Positions 24,192 through 33,414 of a stretch of DNA of 46,252 nt are shown one piece after another. The notes under the pieces were generated by a model that ran no database searches, was not told where the DNA came from, and saw only the letters and a program-made list of their open reading frames with translations. The stretch comes from an uncultured Lachnospiraceae bacterium (GTDB lineage: Bacteria > Bacillota > Clostridia > Lachnospirales > Lachnospiraceae): the NCBI GenBank assembly GCA_947571775.1, contig CANOZK010000018.1, positions 1 through 46,252 of the forward strand, given 5' to 3'. Each line of letters starts with the position of its first letter. The stretch's first letter is position 1. The position numbers and the translations under genes are program-made.

Positions 24192-25292
24192 ATGAAAATT
24201 ATCTGTTCAAAAACCAGTTTGTCCAAAAGCATCAACATTTCGTTGAAGGCCGTAGCCGGTAAAACCACCATGCCGATTCTGGAATGCATTCTAATTGATG
24301 CATCTGCAAACCAGATTAAATTTATCAGCAACGACATGGAATTAGGGATTGAGACGATTGTAGAAGGTACTATTGAACAAAAGGGGATAGTCGCTTTGGA
24401 TGCAAAGATCTTTTCCGAGATTATCCGAAAGCTCCCGGACAGTCTGGTAACCATTCAGACAAACGATTCTTTAAATACGATGATAACCTGTGAAAAATCA
24501 AAATTTAATATACCCGGCAAATCTGGTGAGGATTTTACTTACCTTCCTGTGATTGAAAAGGAGGAATCCCTGACCATCTCTCAATTTACCTTAAAAGAAA
24601 TGATCCGTCAGACAATTTTTTCCATCGCTGTCAACGAGAACAATAAGTTGATGACAGGGGAGCTATTTGAAATCAAAGATGGCATTTTGAAAATCGTATC
24701 CCTGGACGGACACCGGATTTCCATCCGCAATATGCAGCTAAAGAAACAATATCCAGATAAAAAAGTAATCGTTCCGGGTAAGACCTTAGGAGAAATCAGC
24801 AAAATCCTCTCTGGAGAAGTGGACAGTCAGGTAAACATCTATTTTGGTCAAAATCATATTCTATTTGAATTCGATTCCACCATTGTCGTCTCCCGGCTTA
24901 TCGAGGGGGAGTATTTTAAGATTGAGCAGATGCTTTCTAACGATTATGAAACAATGGTATCCATCAACAGAAAAGAATTTCTTGACTGCATCGACCGAGC
25001 TTCTCTGTTTATCCGGGAAAGCGACAAGCGTCCGATTATCATACAGATCTCGGATGGAATTATGGAATTAAAGATGAATTCCTCCATGGGTTCTATGGAC
25101 GAACAGATTGATATTGAGAAAGAGGGACAAGATATTTTAATCGGCTTCAATCCCAAATTTCTGATGGATGCATTGAAAGTGATTGATGATGAAACCATAA
25201 ATATCTATCTGGTAAATCCAAAAGCTCCCTGTTTTATCAGAGATGAAGAACGGCATTACACATATTTAATCCTACCAGTAAACATTAATTAG
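24192..25292 (+). CDS. dnaN: DNA polymerase III beta subunit (sliding clamp)
   Basis: A 366-aa clamp protein with three similar beta-alpha domains. It shows the common N-terminus M-K-I-I-C-S-K-T-S-L, the repeated L-x-x-x-I-x-I pattern, and a C-terminal L-I-L-P-V-N-I-N strand near the partner-binding pocket. ATG at 24192 is preferred to the in-frame TTG at 24180. AAGGAAG lies about 12 bases upstream, which is rather far. The partner gene yaaA follows after 27 bases. Confidence 0.96.
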   Translation: MKIICSKTSLSKSINISLKAVAGKTTMPILECILIDASANQIKFISNDMELGIETIVEGTIEQKGIVALDAKIFSEIIRKLPDSLVTIQTNDSLNTMITCEKSKFNIPGKSGEDFTYLPVIEKEESLTISQFTLKEMIRQTIFSIAVNENNKLMTGELFEIKDGILKIVSLDGHRISIRNMQLKKQYPDKKVIVPGKTLGEISKILSGEVDSQVNIYFGQNHILFEFDSTIVVSRLIEGEYFKIEQMLSNDYETMVSINRKEFLDCIDRASLFIRESDKRPIIIQISDGIMELKMNSSMGSMDEQIDIEKEGQDILIGFNPKFLMDALKVIDDETINIYLVNPKAPCFIRDEERHYTYLILPVNIN

Positions 25293-25319
25293 GCGAGAGG
25301 ACCTATAAAAGAGAAGAAT

Positions 25320-25538
25320 ATGAAAGAAAAAATTGAGATTCGTTTGAGAGAAGAATATATCAAATTGGGGCAGGCTTTAAAGGCGGCAAATCTCGCAGAA
25401 GACGGAGTGGATGCAAAATACAAGATTCAAGACGGCCTGGTAAAAGTCAATGGAGAAGTCGATACCAGACGCGGGCGCAAACTGTATGCCGGCGATGTAG
25501 TTGCCGTCGAGGAAGATCAAATTTATATTGTAAGGTGA
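25320..25538 (+). CDS. yaaA: S4-domain RNA-binding protein YaaA
   Basis: A 72-aa protein that is essentially a single S4 domain: I-K-L-G-Q-A-L-K-A-A-N-L-A, then G-L-V-K-V-N-G-E-V-D-T-R-R-G-R-K-L-Y-A-G-D-V-V. It always sits between dnaN and recF in this group; its exact role is unclear. The stop codon TGA is directly followed by the recF ATG. Confidence 0.93.
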   Translation: MKEKIEIRLREEYIKLGQALKAANLAEDGVDAKYKIQDGLVKVNGEVDTRRGRKLYAGDVVAVEEDQIYIVR

Positions 25539-26618
25539 ATGATGTATATTAAATCTTTGCAATTAAAAAATTTCAGAAATTATGAGTCCCTTGACCTTCC
25601 ATTTGATCAAGGGACTAATATCTTGTACGGGGACAATGCCCAGGGCAAAACCAATGTCCTGGAGGCTATTTATCTGTGCGGAACAACCAAGTCTCACAGA
25701 GGCAGTAAGGACCGGGAAGTTATCCGTTTTCAGGAAGAAGAATCCCATATATGCATGAGGCTGATAAAGAATAATCTGCCTTATAAACTGGATATGCATT
25801 TAAAGAAGCACAAGCCCAAAGGGGCGGCTATCAACGGGATTCCCATCCGCAAGGCAGGGGAATTATTCGGCGTGGTAAATCTGGTTTTTTTTTCACCGGA
25901 AGATTTGAATCTGATTAAAGAAGGCCCTGGCGGGAGAAGAAAATTTCTGGATTTGGAATTGTGCCAATTAGATAAAATTTATTTATCCAATCTTCAGAAT
26001 TACAATAAAATTATCATTCAGAGAAATAAATTGTTAAAAGATATTGTCTTCCGGCCGAAGTTAGAAGAAACTCTGGATATGTGGGACGCCCAGCTTCTCC
26101 AATATGGAAAGCAAATGATTGCAAAGAGAAGAGAATTTATTTGGCAGCTCAATGAGATCATACAGGACATCCATGCCAGTCTTACCGGAGGAAAAGAAAT
26201 CCTGGAATTAAAATATGAGCCGAATGTCTCAGAGGACACATACCAAACCGCCTTATCCGGCAATCGAAAAAGAGATCTGAAAATGCGTATAACCGCCACC
26301 GGCCCTCACCGGGACGATTTGTGCGTAAAAATAAACGGTTTTGATATCCGTAAATATGGTTCGCAGGGTCAACAGAGGACAGCGGCATTATCCTTGAAAT
26401 TATCGGAAATTTATCTGGTAAAAAAAGTAATCCGAGATACGCCGGTGCTGCTTTTGGATGATGTTTTGTCGGAACTGGATAGCAATCGCCAGAATTATCT
26501 GCTCAACAGCATTCACGATATACAGACATTTATCACATGTACAGGATTGGATGATTTTGTGAACAACCGATTCAAAATTGACAAAATATTCTATGTATCA
26601 AATGGAAGTATCCGATAA
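25539..26618 (+). CDS. recF: DNA repair ATPase RecF
   Basis: A 359-aa SMC/ABC-type ATPase that helps load RecA at gaps. Walker A is Y-G-D-N-A-Q-G-K-T-N near residues 31-40. The ABC signature is around G-S-Q-G-Q-Q-R-T-A-A-L-S, and Walker B with D-loop is L-L-L-D-D-V-L-S-E-L-D. There are two adjacent ATG codons (25539, 25542); either could start. It begins right at the yaaA stop and has GTAAGG within yaaA as binding site. Confidence 0.96.
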   Translation: MMYIKSLQLKNFRNYESLDLPFDQGTNILYGDNAQGKTNVLEAIYLCGTTKSHRGSKDREVIRFQEEESHICMRLIKNNLPYKLDMHLKKHKPKGAAINGIPIRKAGELFGVVNLVFFSPEDLNLIKEGPGGRRKFLDLELCQLDKIYLSNLQNYNKIIIQRNKLLKDIVFRPKLEETLDMWDAQLLQYGKQMIAKRREFIWQLNEIIQDIHASLTGGKEILELKYEPNVSEDTYQTALSGNRKRDLKMRITATGPHRDDLCVKINGFDIRKYGSQGQQRTAALSLKLSEIYLVKKVIRDTPVLLLDDVLSELDSNRQNYLLNSIHDIQTFITCTGLDDFVNNRFKIDKIFYVSNGSIR

Positions 26619-26673
26619 GATGGGAAAATTGCGGAATACATTCCTTTGAAAAACAGCGTTTTAAGGGCTCCAG

Positions 26674-26700
26674 GGGAGATTGCAGTCTCCCGCCGCTTTT
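26674..26700 (+). terminator. Probable terminator after recF
   Basis: GGGAGA pairs with TCTCCC around a 6-base loop, and GCCGCTTTT follows. The T run is short and 5 bases away, so it may be only partial. It separates recF from a new promoter at 26735. Confidence 0.5.
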
Positions 26701-26734
26701 GGTACGACATCTTTACTTTTACAAAATAAGAGCT

Positions 26735-26763
26735 TTGACAAGGTTTATACCCTATGATACACT
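26735..26763 (+). promoter_or_regulatory. Promoter for the TPR/P-loop gene
   Basis: TTGACA and TACACT are exactly 17 bases apart. The transcript should begin near 26770, which excludes start codons upstream of that point for the next gene. Confidence 0.65.
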
Positions 26764-26794
26764 GTGGATATTGGACAGAAAGTTGGTGGGAAAA

Positions 26795-29242
26795 TTGGAC
26801 AGAGAAGAATTTCGTGCGAAAACGGAGATCATTAACCAGTTGGTATATGAAAAAAAATATAAAGAAGCTTTGGAACTTGTGGATTCGATTGAATGGAAAA
26901 AGGTGAAAGAAGCACATGCTCTCTATACGGCAGGAGAAGTTTATGCGGCAAATAAGCGTTATCAGGAAAGTAAAGAGATTTTTCTTATGGCCTATGAACG
27001 CTCACCGGCACGGAAAAATATTTTATACCGTCTGATTGAGGTATCCATAAAAATGCAGGAGCTGGAGGAGGCCTGGAAGTATTATCAGCTATATCTGGAA
27101 ATCGCGCCCAATGACAACACACAGTATATTCTGAAATATAAAATTTACTGTGCCCAGGAAGCTCCTTTAGAGGAACAAATTCAGATTTTAGAGGAATATA
27201 AAGAAAAAGAGTATACCGAAAGATGGTCCTATGAGCTGGCAAAATTATATTATAAAGCAGGAGAAGAGCAGATTTGCATTGAGATCTGCGATGATATTGT
27301 ACTGTGGTTCAGCGAAGGAGAGTATGTGTTAAAAGCTCTGGAACTGAAGCAGCGTTTAACAAATCTAAGCCCAAAGCAGAAAGAAATTTATGAAAGGCTG
27401 TTGGAACCAGAAGAACCGGAGCCCCTTGAGGAAGAGGAGAAAATCGCCTCGGTTATAGAACCCGTGGAAGCGGACAGTTTTGAAAACGAAAAGATGGGTG
27501 CAAACTCCGCTGAAGCGGCAGATATAGATGTGAGCGAAAATGAGGACAGCGGCGATTTTGAAGAGATGGCGCCGATTATGGAAGATAATGATTCTTTGCA
27601 GGAAAAGATCAGCAAAGGCATTAAAGATATCTTTGCGGGGATTGTCAAGGAATGGGAAAGCGAAGATGATTTCCTGGGAGATTATCCTTCTATTCCCAAG
27701 CTTAACATTGCAGATGTGATTCCTCCAGAAAAGGTTGAGGCAAGCGTAAAGGAAAAACAAGAAAAAGAAATGGAGGTTGCGGCATCGGAAGAAGATTCGG
27801 ATATTAAGCAAGCATCAGAGGAAGCGCCAGAGGAATTCGTAGAGTCCGAACAGAAAGAGGAAAACGTTTTAGAAGAAGAACAGAAACTTTCAGAAGAGGC
27901 AGAGCCGGAAATTGTACCAGATTTAGAAGAAAAAACAGAAAAAGAAACAAAACAAACGGCAAAAGACCAGAAAAAACAGCGCGAGGCCATTCAGGATCCA
28001 GAGGAAGCAGAAAAATTAGGAGAAAAGATTATCAAATTCGATGCCAGCAAGCTTCCAAAACTGGAACTCCCGGATTTTAATCTGGAAGATGTGATTCTCT
28101 CCGCTGCTGAGAAGCAGGGAATCGGAGTGCCGAATGAACAAGAAGAACCGGAACCGGATCCAGAACCGGATACGAATCCGCAAGAAGAAGAACCGGACGA
28201 AGATTTATCCGAAGACTTTTTAGAAGATGAGGAAGAAGAGGCTACACAAAAAGCGGGAGCGTTAGAAGAGGAAGCAGAAGAGCCAGAAAAATCTGAAGAA
28301 GAACTACCAGAAGAAGAACTACCAGAACCGGATCCAGAGCCTGTGGTGATTGCCGAGAAGGTACAGCCGGAAGGGGAAATACGACCTCAGGAGGAAATAC
28401 TCAGCCAAGAGGAAAGTCTGATTCAATTTATCGAATCCAAAGACGCCAGAAACTCCGAAGACGAGGATGTGATTATCCCCAGAGAAGAAACTTTGGATGA
28501 AGTGGAAACCAAACTGTTTAGTTACTTTTCCACAATTCCGGGTATGAAAGAGCAGTTGGTCGAGGTGCTGGCCGACGCGCAGTTAGCTGCCACCGATAAA
28601 ACATCCAGATTTGGAAATATTATTGTGATGGGAAATCTGCGCACCGGAAAGACCCGGTTGACCCAAGGGCTGATTCGGACGATTTGCCGGGAGCTTCGTA
28701 TGCCGGCCGCGCGGGTTGCGACGGTGGACGCTTCCCAGTTAAACGGCGAGGATATTCCTAAAATTGTCAGCAAGCTGGCAGGCGGATTTCTAGTGATTCA
28801 AAAAACCAATCAGTTAACTGCTGACAGCGTTTTTCAGTTAAATCAAGCCATGGAATTTCGGACAGACGGGCTGACGGTCATTCTGGAAGATGAAAAGATT
28901 GGTATGCGCAAGTTTATTGCGAAATACCAGAAATTTACAAAAAAATTTACCTCCACCATCAACATTCCAGTATTTACCAACGACGAACTGGTACATTTTG
29001 CAAAAGTATATGCGGATGAAATGGGTTATGTGATGGATACCATGGGCGTTCTGGCGCTTTATAATCTGATTGGCGACAACCAGAAGGAAGATGAGCCTAT
29101 GACCATCGGAACAGTCAAGGATATGATGGACGCGGCAATCACAAAAGCAGAGAGCAGCCATCGGAAAATACAGAGATCCATTGCAAAGAAACGCTTTGAT
29201 GATGAGGGAAAAGTTATTTTATACGAGAAGGATTTTAAATAG
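26795..29242 (+). CDS. TPR and P-loop protein of unknown function
   Basis: A protein of about 815 aa. Residues 1-190 are helical repeats of TPR type (Y-K-E-A-L-E-L-V-D, then A-L-Y-T-A-G-E-V-Y-A-A-N-K-R-Y-Q-E-S). Residues about 210-570 are a long, very acidic low-complexity stretch rich in Glu, Pro and Asp. The C-terminal 240 residues look like an AAA+-related domain with a P-loop G-N-L-R-T-G-K-T near 612-619 and a possible Walker B around V-I-L-E-D-E. No arginine finger was identified. The frame opens at 26699, but the promoter at 26735-26763 argues for GTG 26786 or TTG 26795; I chose the latter (GGTGGG 5 bases before it, M-D-R-E-E-F as start). I recall similar proteins after recF in other Lachnospiraceae. 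Confidence 0.7.
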   Translation: MDREEFRAKTEIINQLVYEKKYKEALELVDSIEWKKVKEAHALYTAGEVYAANKRYQESKEIFLMAYERSPARKNILYRLIEVSIKMQELEEAWKYYQLYLEIAPNDNTQYILKYKIYCAQEAPLEEQIQILEEYKEKEYTERWSYELAKLYYKAGEEQICIEICDDIVLWFSEGEYVLKALELKQRLTNLSPKQKEIYERLLEPEEPEPLEEEEKIASVIEPVEADSFENEKMGANSAEAADIDVSENEDSGDFEEMAPIMEDNDSLQEKISKGIKDIFAGIVKEWESEDDFLGDYPSIPKLNIADVIPPEKVEASVKEKQEKEMEVAASEEDSDIKQASEEAPEEFVESEQKEENVLEEEQKLSEEAEPEIVPDLEEKTEKETKQTAKDQKKQREAIQDPEEAEKLGEKIIKFDASKLPKLELPDFNLEDVILSAAEKQGIGVPNEQEEPEPDPEPDTNPQEEEPDEDLSEDFLEDEEEEATQKAGALEEEAEEPEKSEEELPEEELPEPDPEPVVIAEKVQPEGEIRPQEEILSQEESLIQFIESKDARNSEDEDVIIPREETLDEVETKLFSYFSTIPGMKEQLVEVLADAQLAATDKTSRFGNIIVMGNLRTGKTRLTQGLIRTICRELRMPAARVATVDASQLNGEDIPKIVSKLAGGFLVIQKTNQLTADSVFQLNQAMEFRTDGLTVILEDEKIGMRKFIAKYQKFTKKFTSTINIPVFTNDELVHFAKVYADEMGYVMDTMGVLALYNLIGDNQKEDEPMTIGTVKDMMDAAITKAESSHRKIQRSIAKKRFDDEGKVILYEKDFK

Positions 29243-29260
29243 TTTAAAGGAGAAGCAGAG

Positions 29261-30133
29261 ATGGCCAGACCTTATCTTGGGGATCCCAAACATACGATCG
29301 AAATTTTAAAAAAATATGCATTTGTATTCCAAAAAAGGTATGGCCAGAATTTTCTGATTGATCCCCATGTCCTGGAAAAAATCATGAAAGCGGCGGAAAT
29401 TGGAAAAGATGATTTTGTTCTGGAAATTGGGCCGGGAATCGGAACGCTGACCCAATACCTGGCCTGTGCGGCAAAAAAAGTGACAGCCGTGGAAATCGAC
29501 CAGGCTCTGATTCCTGTATTGGAAGATACGCTTGAGAATTTTCCGAATATAGAAGTGATCCATGGCGATATTCTGAAAATAGATTTGCAAAAACTGGTAC
29601 AGGAGAAAAATCAGGGAAAACCCATAAAAGTAGTGGCAAATCTTCCCTATTATATCACAACCCCTATTCTAATGGAGCTTCTGGAAAAAAGAATACCGAC
29701 TGCATCTATGACGGTTATGGTGCAAAAGGAAGTGGCAAAACGGATGTGCGCGGGACCGGGTTCCAAGGAATACGGAGCATTGTCGCTGGCGGTACAGTAT
29801 TATTCCAAGCCATCCATCGCAGCCAATGTACCGCCGAATTGTTTTATGCCCCGGCCGAAAGTTGGAAGTGCAGTTATACAATTAAAGGTTTATGAAAAAC
29901 CGCCGGTAGCTCCCCAGGATCCCGAACTTATGTTTCGGATCATTCGGGCTTCGTTCAACCAGAGAAGAAAAACTTTGGCTAATGGCCTGCGTAATTTTGC
30001 GGAACTGTCTCTGAGAAAGGGAGAAATTCAGGATGCACTGGAAAAGTGCGCGCTTCCTGCAGATATTCGCGGTGAAAATCTGAGCTTAGAACAGTTTGTG
30101 CAGTTATCAGATGTGATTTCTAAAGTCAAATAG
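29261..30133 (+). CDS. rsmA: 16S rRNA dimethyladenosine transferase RsmA (KsgA)
   Basis: A 290-aa methyltransferase that dimethylates A1518 and A1519 of 16S rRNA late in 30S assembly. It has F-G-Q-N-F-L-type opening (Y-G-Q-N-F-L-I-D), the S-adenosylmethionine loop G-P-G-I-G-T-L-T, and the catalytic V-A-N-L-P-Y-Y-I-T. The C-terminal domain has F-N-Q-R-R-K-T-L. GGAGAAGCAGAG precedes the ATG, 18 bases after the TPR/P-loop gene, so both share a transcript. Confidence 0.97.
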   Translation: MARPYLGDPKHTIEILKKYAFVFQKRYGQNFLIDPHVLEKIMKAAEIGKDDFVLEIGPGIGTLTQYLACAAKKVTAVEIDQALIPVLEDTLENFPNIEVIHGDILKIDLQKLVQEKNQGKPIKVVANLPYYITTPILMELLEKRIPTASMTVMVQKEVAKRMCAGPGSKEYGALSLAVQYYSKPSIAANVPPNCFMPRPKVGSAVIQLKVYEKPPVAPQDPELMFRIIRASFNQRRKTLANGLRNFAELSLRKGEIQDALEKCALPADIRGENLSLEQFVQLSDVISKVK

Positions 30134-30165
30134 ACATCTTCGCCTGACTATCGGAAATAATATTC

Positions 30166-30201
30166 AAAAAACAGGACGCCATAGCGGAGCGTCCTGTTTT
30201 T
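30166..30201 (+). terminator. Terminator after rsmA
   Basis: AACAGGACGC pairs with GCGTCCTGTT over 10 bp with a 9-base loop, followed by T run; A residues on the other side make it work in both directions. Confidence 0.9.
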
Positions 30202-30492
30202 AAAGGAAGGAGTGTCGAATTTTATCGACATATGAAAAAGAAATTTGATAAAAATAATTGATTGATTGTTATTATTTTTATGAGATTAGTATATCCATGA
30301 AATATGATTAAACAATGATGAACTTGTAAAGAAACCATGAACGATTGTCGAATGTTTTGTGAACCGTATTCGTAATAGTGAATCTATCTGAACTAGTGAA
30401 CCGCATTCTTTATAAAATATTAAGGGTTGTTTTCGTAAGTCTGTGGTATAATGGTGGAAACGTTAAGAATTGGGGATGGAGGGATTTCGATT
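30202..30492. repeat. Intergenic control region with TGAAC repeat array
   Basis: No gene is seen. TGTCGAATTTTATCGACA (30213-30230) is an inverted repeat with 6-bp arms. After it, TGAAC-type units recur at 30320, 30339, 30361, 30380 (TGAAT) and 30398, spaced 19, 22, 19 and 18 bases. The best conserved pair is GTGAACCGTATTC at 30360 and GTGAACCGCATTC at 30397. TATAAT at 30447-30452 is the probable -10 box of the DUF1002 gene. The near two-turn spacing suggests a cooperative operator array. Confidence 0.5.
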
Positions 30493-31386
30493 ATGGGTAG
30501 GAGAAGAAAAGCTGCCTTTTTGATGGCTTTGCTGATTTTTTCTGTACAGGCGGTTTCTGTATCTGGGGATGAATTTGACAGAAATTCAGACAATTCTTAT
30601 ATTTCTCTGGGAGCGGATCTGACGGATGCCGAGAGGAATATTGTTCTTTCCTATTTTGGACTAGACGAGGAGGATCTGGAATCTTATCCGGTGATTTCTG
30701 TCACCAATCAGGAAGAGCATCAGTATCTGGGCGATTATTTGGACAGAGGGGTGATTGGAGGACGTGCTCTGTCCAGCGTTATGGTGACAACCAAAGAAGA
30801 GGGATATGGAATTCACGTTACGACCCAGAACATTTCTTATTGTACTGTGGGCATGTACCAGAACGCCCTGGCTACTGCGGGACTGAAAAATGTAGACATT
30901 AGGGTAGCAGGGCCGTTTAGTATTTCTGGCACAGCCGCTTTGGTAGGGGCGATCAAATCTTACGAAGGACTGACTGGTCAGATCATGGATAGTGAACAGA
31001 TAGATGCGGCAAATCGAGAACTAGCGGTGTCCAGCGAATTGGGCAAGGTTCTGGATAATCCGGCGCAGGCAGAACAGTTGGTCAGCATGATAAAAGAACA
31101 GGTGATTTCCAATGATTATAACCTGGAAGAACTAGGCAAAATTATTGACCAAACTGCGGCGGAAATGCAGATTAGCTTGACAGAGGAGGACAAACAAAAG
31201 ATTCTGGATCTGATGAGCCAGGTAAACGATTTGGATCTGAATATAGAGGATTTGAAACAGCAGGTATCCCATATATATGAACAGTTGCAGAGCGTAGGGC
31301 TTAGTGTGGAAAAGGAGCAGGCGAAGGGCTTTCTCAATCGTCTGTGGGAGAAATTGGAACATTTTATGTACAGCATTGTAGGGTAA
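30493..31386 (+). CDS. DUF1002 domain protein, secreted
   Basis: A 297-aa protein with a signal peptide: M-G-R-R-R-K, a hydrophobic core to about residue 22, and a likely cleavage after S-V-S-G. The mature part matches DUF1002 (S-L-G-A-D-L-T-D-A-E-R, then T-A-G-L-K-N-V-D-I-R-V-A-G-P-F-S-I-S-G-T-A-A-L). The C-terminal 90 residues are helical and may be coiled coil. Function is unknown. ATG at 30493 is chosen (GGAGGG 8 bases before it); an earlier ATG at 30451 lies inside the -10 box. Confidence 0.85.
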   Translation: MGRRRKAAFLMALLIFSVQAVSVSGDEFDRNSDNSYISLGADLTDAERNIVLSYFGLDEEDLESYPVISVTNQEEHQYLGDYLDRGVIGGRALSSVMVTTKEEGYGIHVTTQNISYCTVGMYQNALATAGLKNVDIRVAGPFSISGTAALVGAIKSYEGLTGQIMDSEQIDAANRELAVSSELGKVLDNPAQAEQLVSMIKEQVISNDYNLEELGKIIDQTAAEMQISLTEEDKQKILDLMSQVNDLDLNIEDLKQQVSHIYEQLQSVGLSVEKEQAKGFLNRLWEKLEHFMYSIVG

Positions 31387-31477
31387 TGCTGATACGGAGC
31401 GGTTGGTTTTTCTCGGCTGCTCCGTATATTTTTGTCAGCGGGAGGAGAAAATAAAAAATAAAAAGGAGTTTTTCAGA

Positions 31478-32461
31478 ATGAAAATTGCTTTTTATAGTAC
31501 AAAACCTTACGATAAAATCTGGTTTGAACCACTGAACCGGGAAAAATACGGATTTACCATTGATTTTCTCGAAAGTCCCTGCAAGGAGGCAAGCATTACC
31601 CTTGCCAGAGGTTACGATGCAATCTGTATTTTTGTCAATGATTATGTAACGGCGCCTATGATCGAAGAGCTGCACCAGATGGGAGTAAAAGGAATTTTAT
31701 TGCGCAGCGCGGGATATAACCATGTCGATTTGAAGGCCGCTAAGGGAAAAATAGAAGTTCTCAGAGTACCCAGCTATTCTCCAGAGGCAGTCGCTGAATA
31801 TGCTATGGCCATGCTGCTGACAGTCAATCGCTATACACACAAAGCCTATACGAGAACTAGAGAATTTAATATGAATATTAATGGTCTGATGGGAAGGGAT
31901 CTGTTTCACAAGACGGCAGGCATTGTAGGAACTGGAAAGATTGGTCAGGCAATGATTCGGATTTGCGAAGGCTTTTCCATGGATGTGATTGCCTACGACC
32001 CTTATCCCAATCCAGATCTGTCCGTAAAATATGTTTCCAAAGAGGAACTGTTCCAAAATTCCGATGTTATCAGCCTGCATTGTCCTTTGACAGAAGAAAC
32101 TTATCATCTGGTAAATCAGGAGAGAATCAGCCAGATGAAAAAGAATGTTTATCTGATCAACACTTCAAGAGGAAGGCTGATAGATACCTCTTATCTGATA
32201 GAAGGTCTGATTCAAGGTGTTTTTGCCGGAGTAGGATTGGATGTCTATGAAGAAGAGGAAGGGGTTTTCTATGAAGACCGTTCCAATGATATTATGCTGG
32301 ATGAGGAGCTGGCCAGACTTACCTCTTTTCCAAATGTTTTAATCAGTTCCCATATGGGCTTTTTTACCAGGGAAGCCACCAAAGCGATTGCCCAGATCAC
32401 CCTGGAGAATGCCTATGCTCTGGAGCAGGGTAAAGAATTAAAGAATTCCGTACTTTCTTAA
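31478..32461 (+). CDS. D-2-hydroxyacid dehydrogenase, D-lactate dehydrogenase type
   Basis: A 327-aa NAD-dependent dehydrogenase of the LdhA group, which reduces pyruvate or a related 2-oxoacid to the D-hydroxyacid. It begins M-K-I-A-F-Y-S-T-K-P-Y-D-K, a strong LdhA-type start. The Rossmann loop is G-I-V-G-T-G-K-I-G near 149-156. N-T-S-R-G gives the catalytic Arg, and S-S-H-M-G-F-F-T the catalytic His. Substrate preference (pyruvate or 2-oxoisocaproate) cannot be decided here. AAAAGGAG lies 9 bases before ATG at 31478; upstream codons in the frame lack a site. Confidence 0.85.
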   Translation: MKIAFYSTKPYDKIWFEPLNREKYGFTIDFLESPCKEASITLARGYDAICIFVNDYVTAPMIEELHQMGVKGILLRSAGYNHVDLKAAKGKIEVLRVPSYSPEAVAEYAMAMLLTVNRYTHKAYTRTREFNMNINGLMGRDLFHKTAGIVGTGKIGQAMIRICEGFSMDVIAYDPYPNPDLSVKYVSKEELFQNSDVISLHCPLTEETYHLVNQERISQMKKNVYLINTSRGRLIDTSYLIEGLIQGVFAGVGLDVYEEEEGVFYEDRSNDIMLDEELARLTSFPNVLISSHMGFFTREATKAIAQITLENAYALEQGKELKNSVLS

Positions 32462-32536
32462 AAAAAACTAAAACTCCTTATTTCTTTAAAAAATTATGCT
32501 ATAATATCCCGGTACAGAGAAAAAGGAAGTGATAAA

Positions 32537-33190
32537 ATGACAATGAAATCATTGCCATTGAGATATTTTAAGGAAATTGATAACTGGGATACGGTTATTT
32601 TTATCTATAATGCGGCATTAAAAGAGATAGGGACAAAAATTGATATTTTAAACGATGAGTTTCAGCACCGGCATCGTTATAACCCCATAGAGCATGTGAA
32701 ATCCAGGTTAAAAAAATTCGAGAGCATTGAGAAAAAACTAGAAAAACATGGATATAAAACCACCATTGTAAATATGGTAAAATACGTAAACGATATAGCG
32801 GGAGTCCGTGTGATCTGTTCTTTTACATCTGATATTTACCGGCTGGCGGATATGATTGCAAGCCAAAACGATCTGCAGGTTCTTTCCGTCAAAGATTATA
32901 TCAAGTCTCCAAAAGAAAGTGGGTACCGAAGCTATCATATGATTGTGACGGTCCCCATATTCCTGTCAGACTGTGTCATTGATACAAAAGTGGAGATACA
33001 AATTCGGACGGTGGCGCAGGATTTCTGGGCAACTTTGGAGCACAAAATATATTATAAATTCGAGGGAAATGCACCGGAATATATCAGCAGGGAGCTTCGG
33101 GAGTGCGCGGAGATGGTGGGGCATCTGGACGAGCGGATGCTGTATCTAAATGAAGCGATTGCAGAATCGAAGGAAGAGGACATGATTTAA
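32537..33190 (+). CDS. Small alarmone synthetase, RelQ/YjbM type
   Basis: A 217-aa single-domain (p)ppGpp synthetase. It has Y-N-P-I-E-H-V-K-S-R-L-K, D-I-A-G-V-R-V-I, the G-Y-R-S-Y-H-M-I-V loop and E-I-Q-I-R-T-x4-F-W-A-T-L-E-H-K, all typical for RelA/SpoT-like synthetase domains. The hydrolase, TGS and ACT domains of long Rel proteins are absent, so it likely makes alarmone only, in response to stress-induced expression. TATAAT at 32500-32505 is a plausible -10 box. AAGGAAGTG precedes the ATG. Confidence 0.88.
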   Translation: MTMKSLPLRYFKEIDNWDTVIFIYNAALKEIGTKIDILNDEFQHRHRYNPIEHVKSRLKKFESIEKKLEKHGYKTTIVNMVKYVNDIAGVRVICSFTSDIYRLADMIASQNDLQVLSVKDYIKSPKESGYRSYHMIVTVPIFLSDCVIDTKVEIQIRTVAQDFWATLEHKIYYKFEGNAPEYISRELRECAEMVGHLDERMLYLNEAIAESKEEDMI

Positions 33191-33249
33191 AGAATGTCAG
33201 GGAATAAGGCTTCAAATATATTTTTAAGACGCAATCTGACAAAAAGAGT

Positions 33250-33275
33250 GCCCAGGCAGAAGAAACTGTCTGGGC
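33250..33275. terminator. Hairpin after the alarmone synthetase gene
   Basis: GCCCAGGCAG and CTGTCTGGGC form a 10-bp stem with one mismatch and a 6-base loop. On the plus strand only AATTG follows, so it would be a poor intrinsic terminator in that direction; on the minus strand a CTCTTTTTG run follows. It may protect the 3-prime end of the transcript. Confidence 0.5.
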
Positions 33276-33353
33276 AATTGTAACGATATGCGGAATCGAT
33301 TTTTCAAAACTTGATAAGATCCTGAATCAGCAGTTATTTCTGGTTCAAAAAGT

Positions 33354-33381
33354 TTGATTGGAACATATTTTGTGTTATAAT
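33354..33381 (+). promoter_or_regulatory. Promoter for the S1-domain gene
   Basis: TTGATT and TATAAT are 16 bases apart, ending 33 bases before the start codon at 33415. It also shows that the frame opening at 33358 starts too early. Confidence 0.7.
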
Positions 33382-33414
33382 AAAAGGAAATATAAGATAA
33401 AGGAGATTGCAAGT

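Noticed and set aside
26699..26794. Longer N-terminus for the TPR/P-loop protein
   Set aside because: A TTGACA-17-TACACT promoter lies inside it, so the transcript probably starts downstream.
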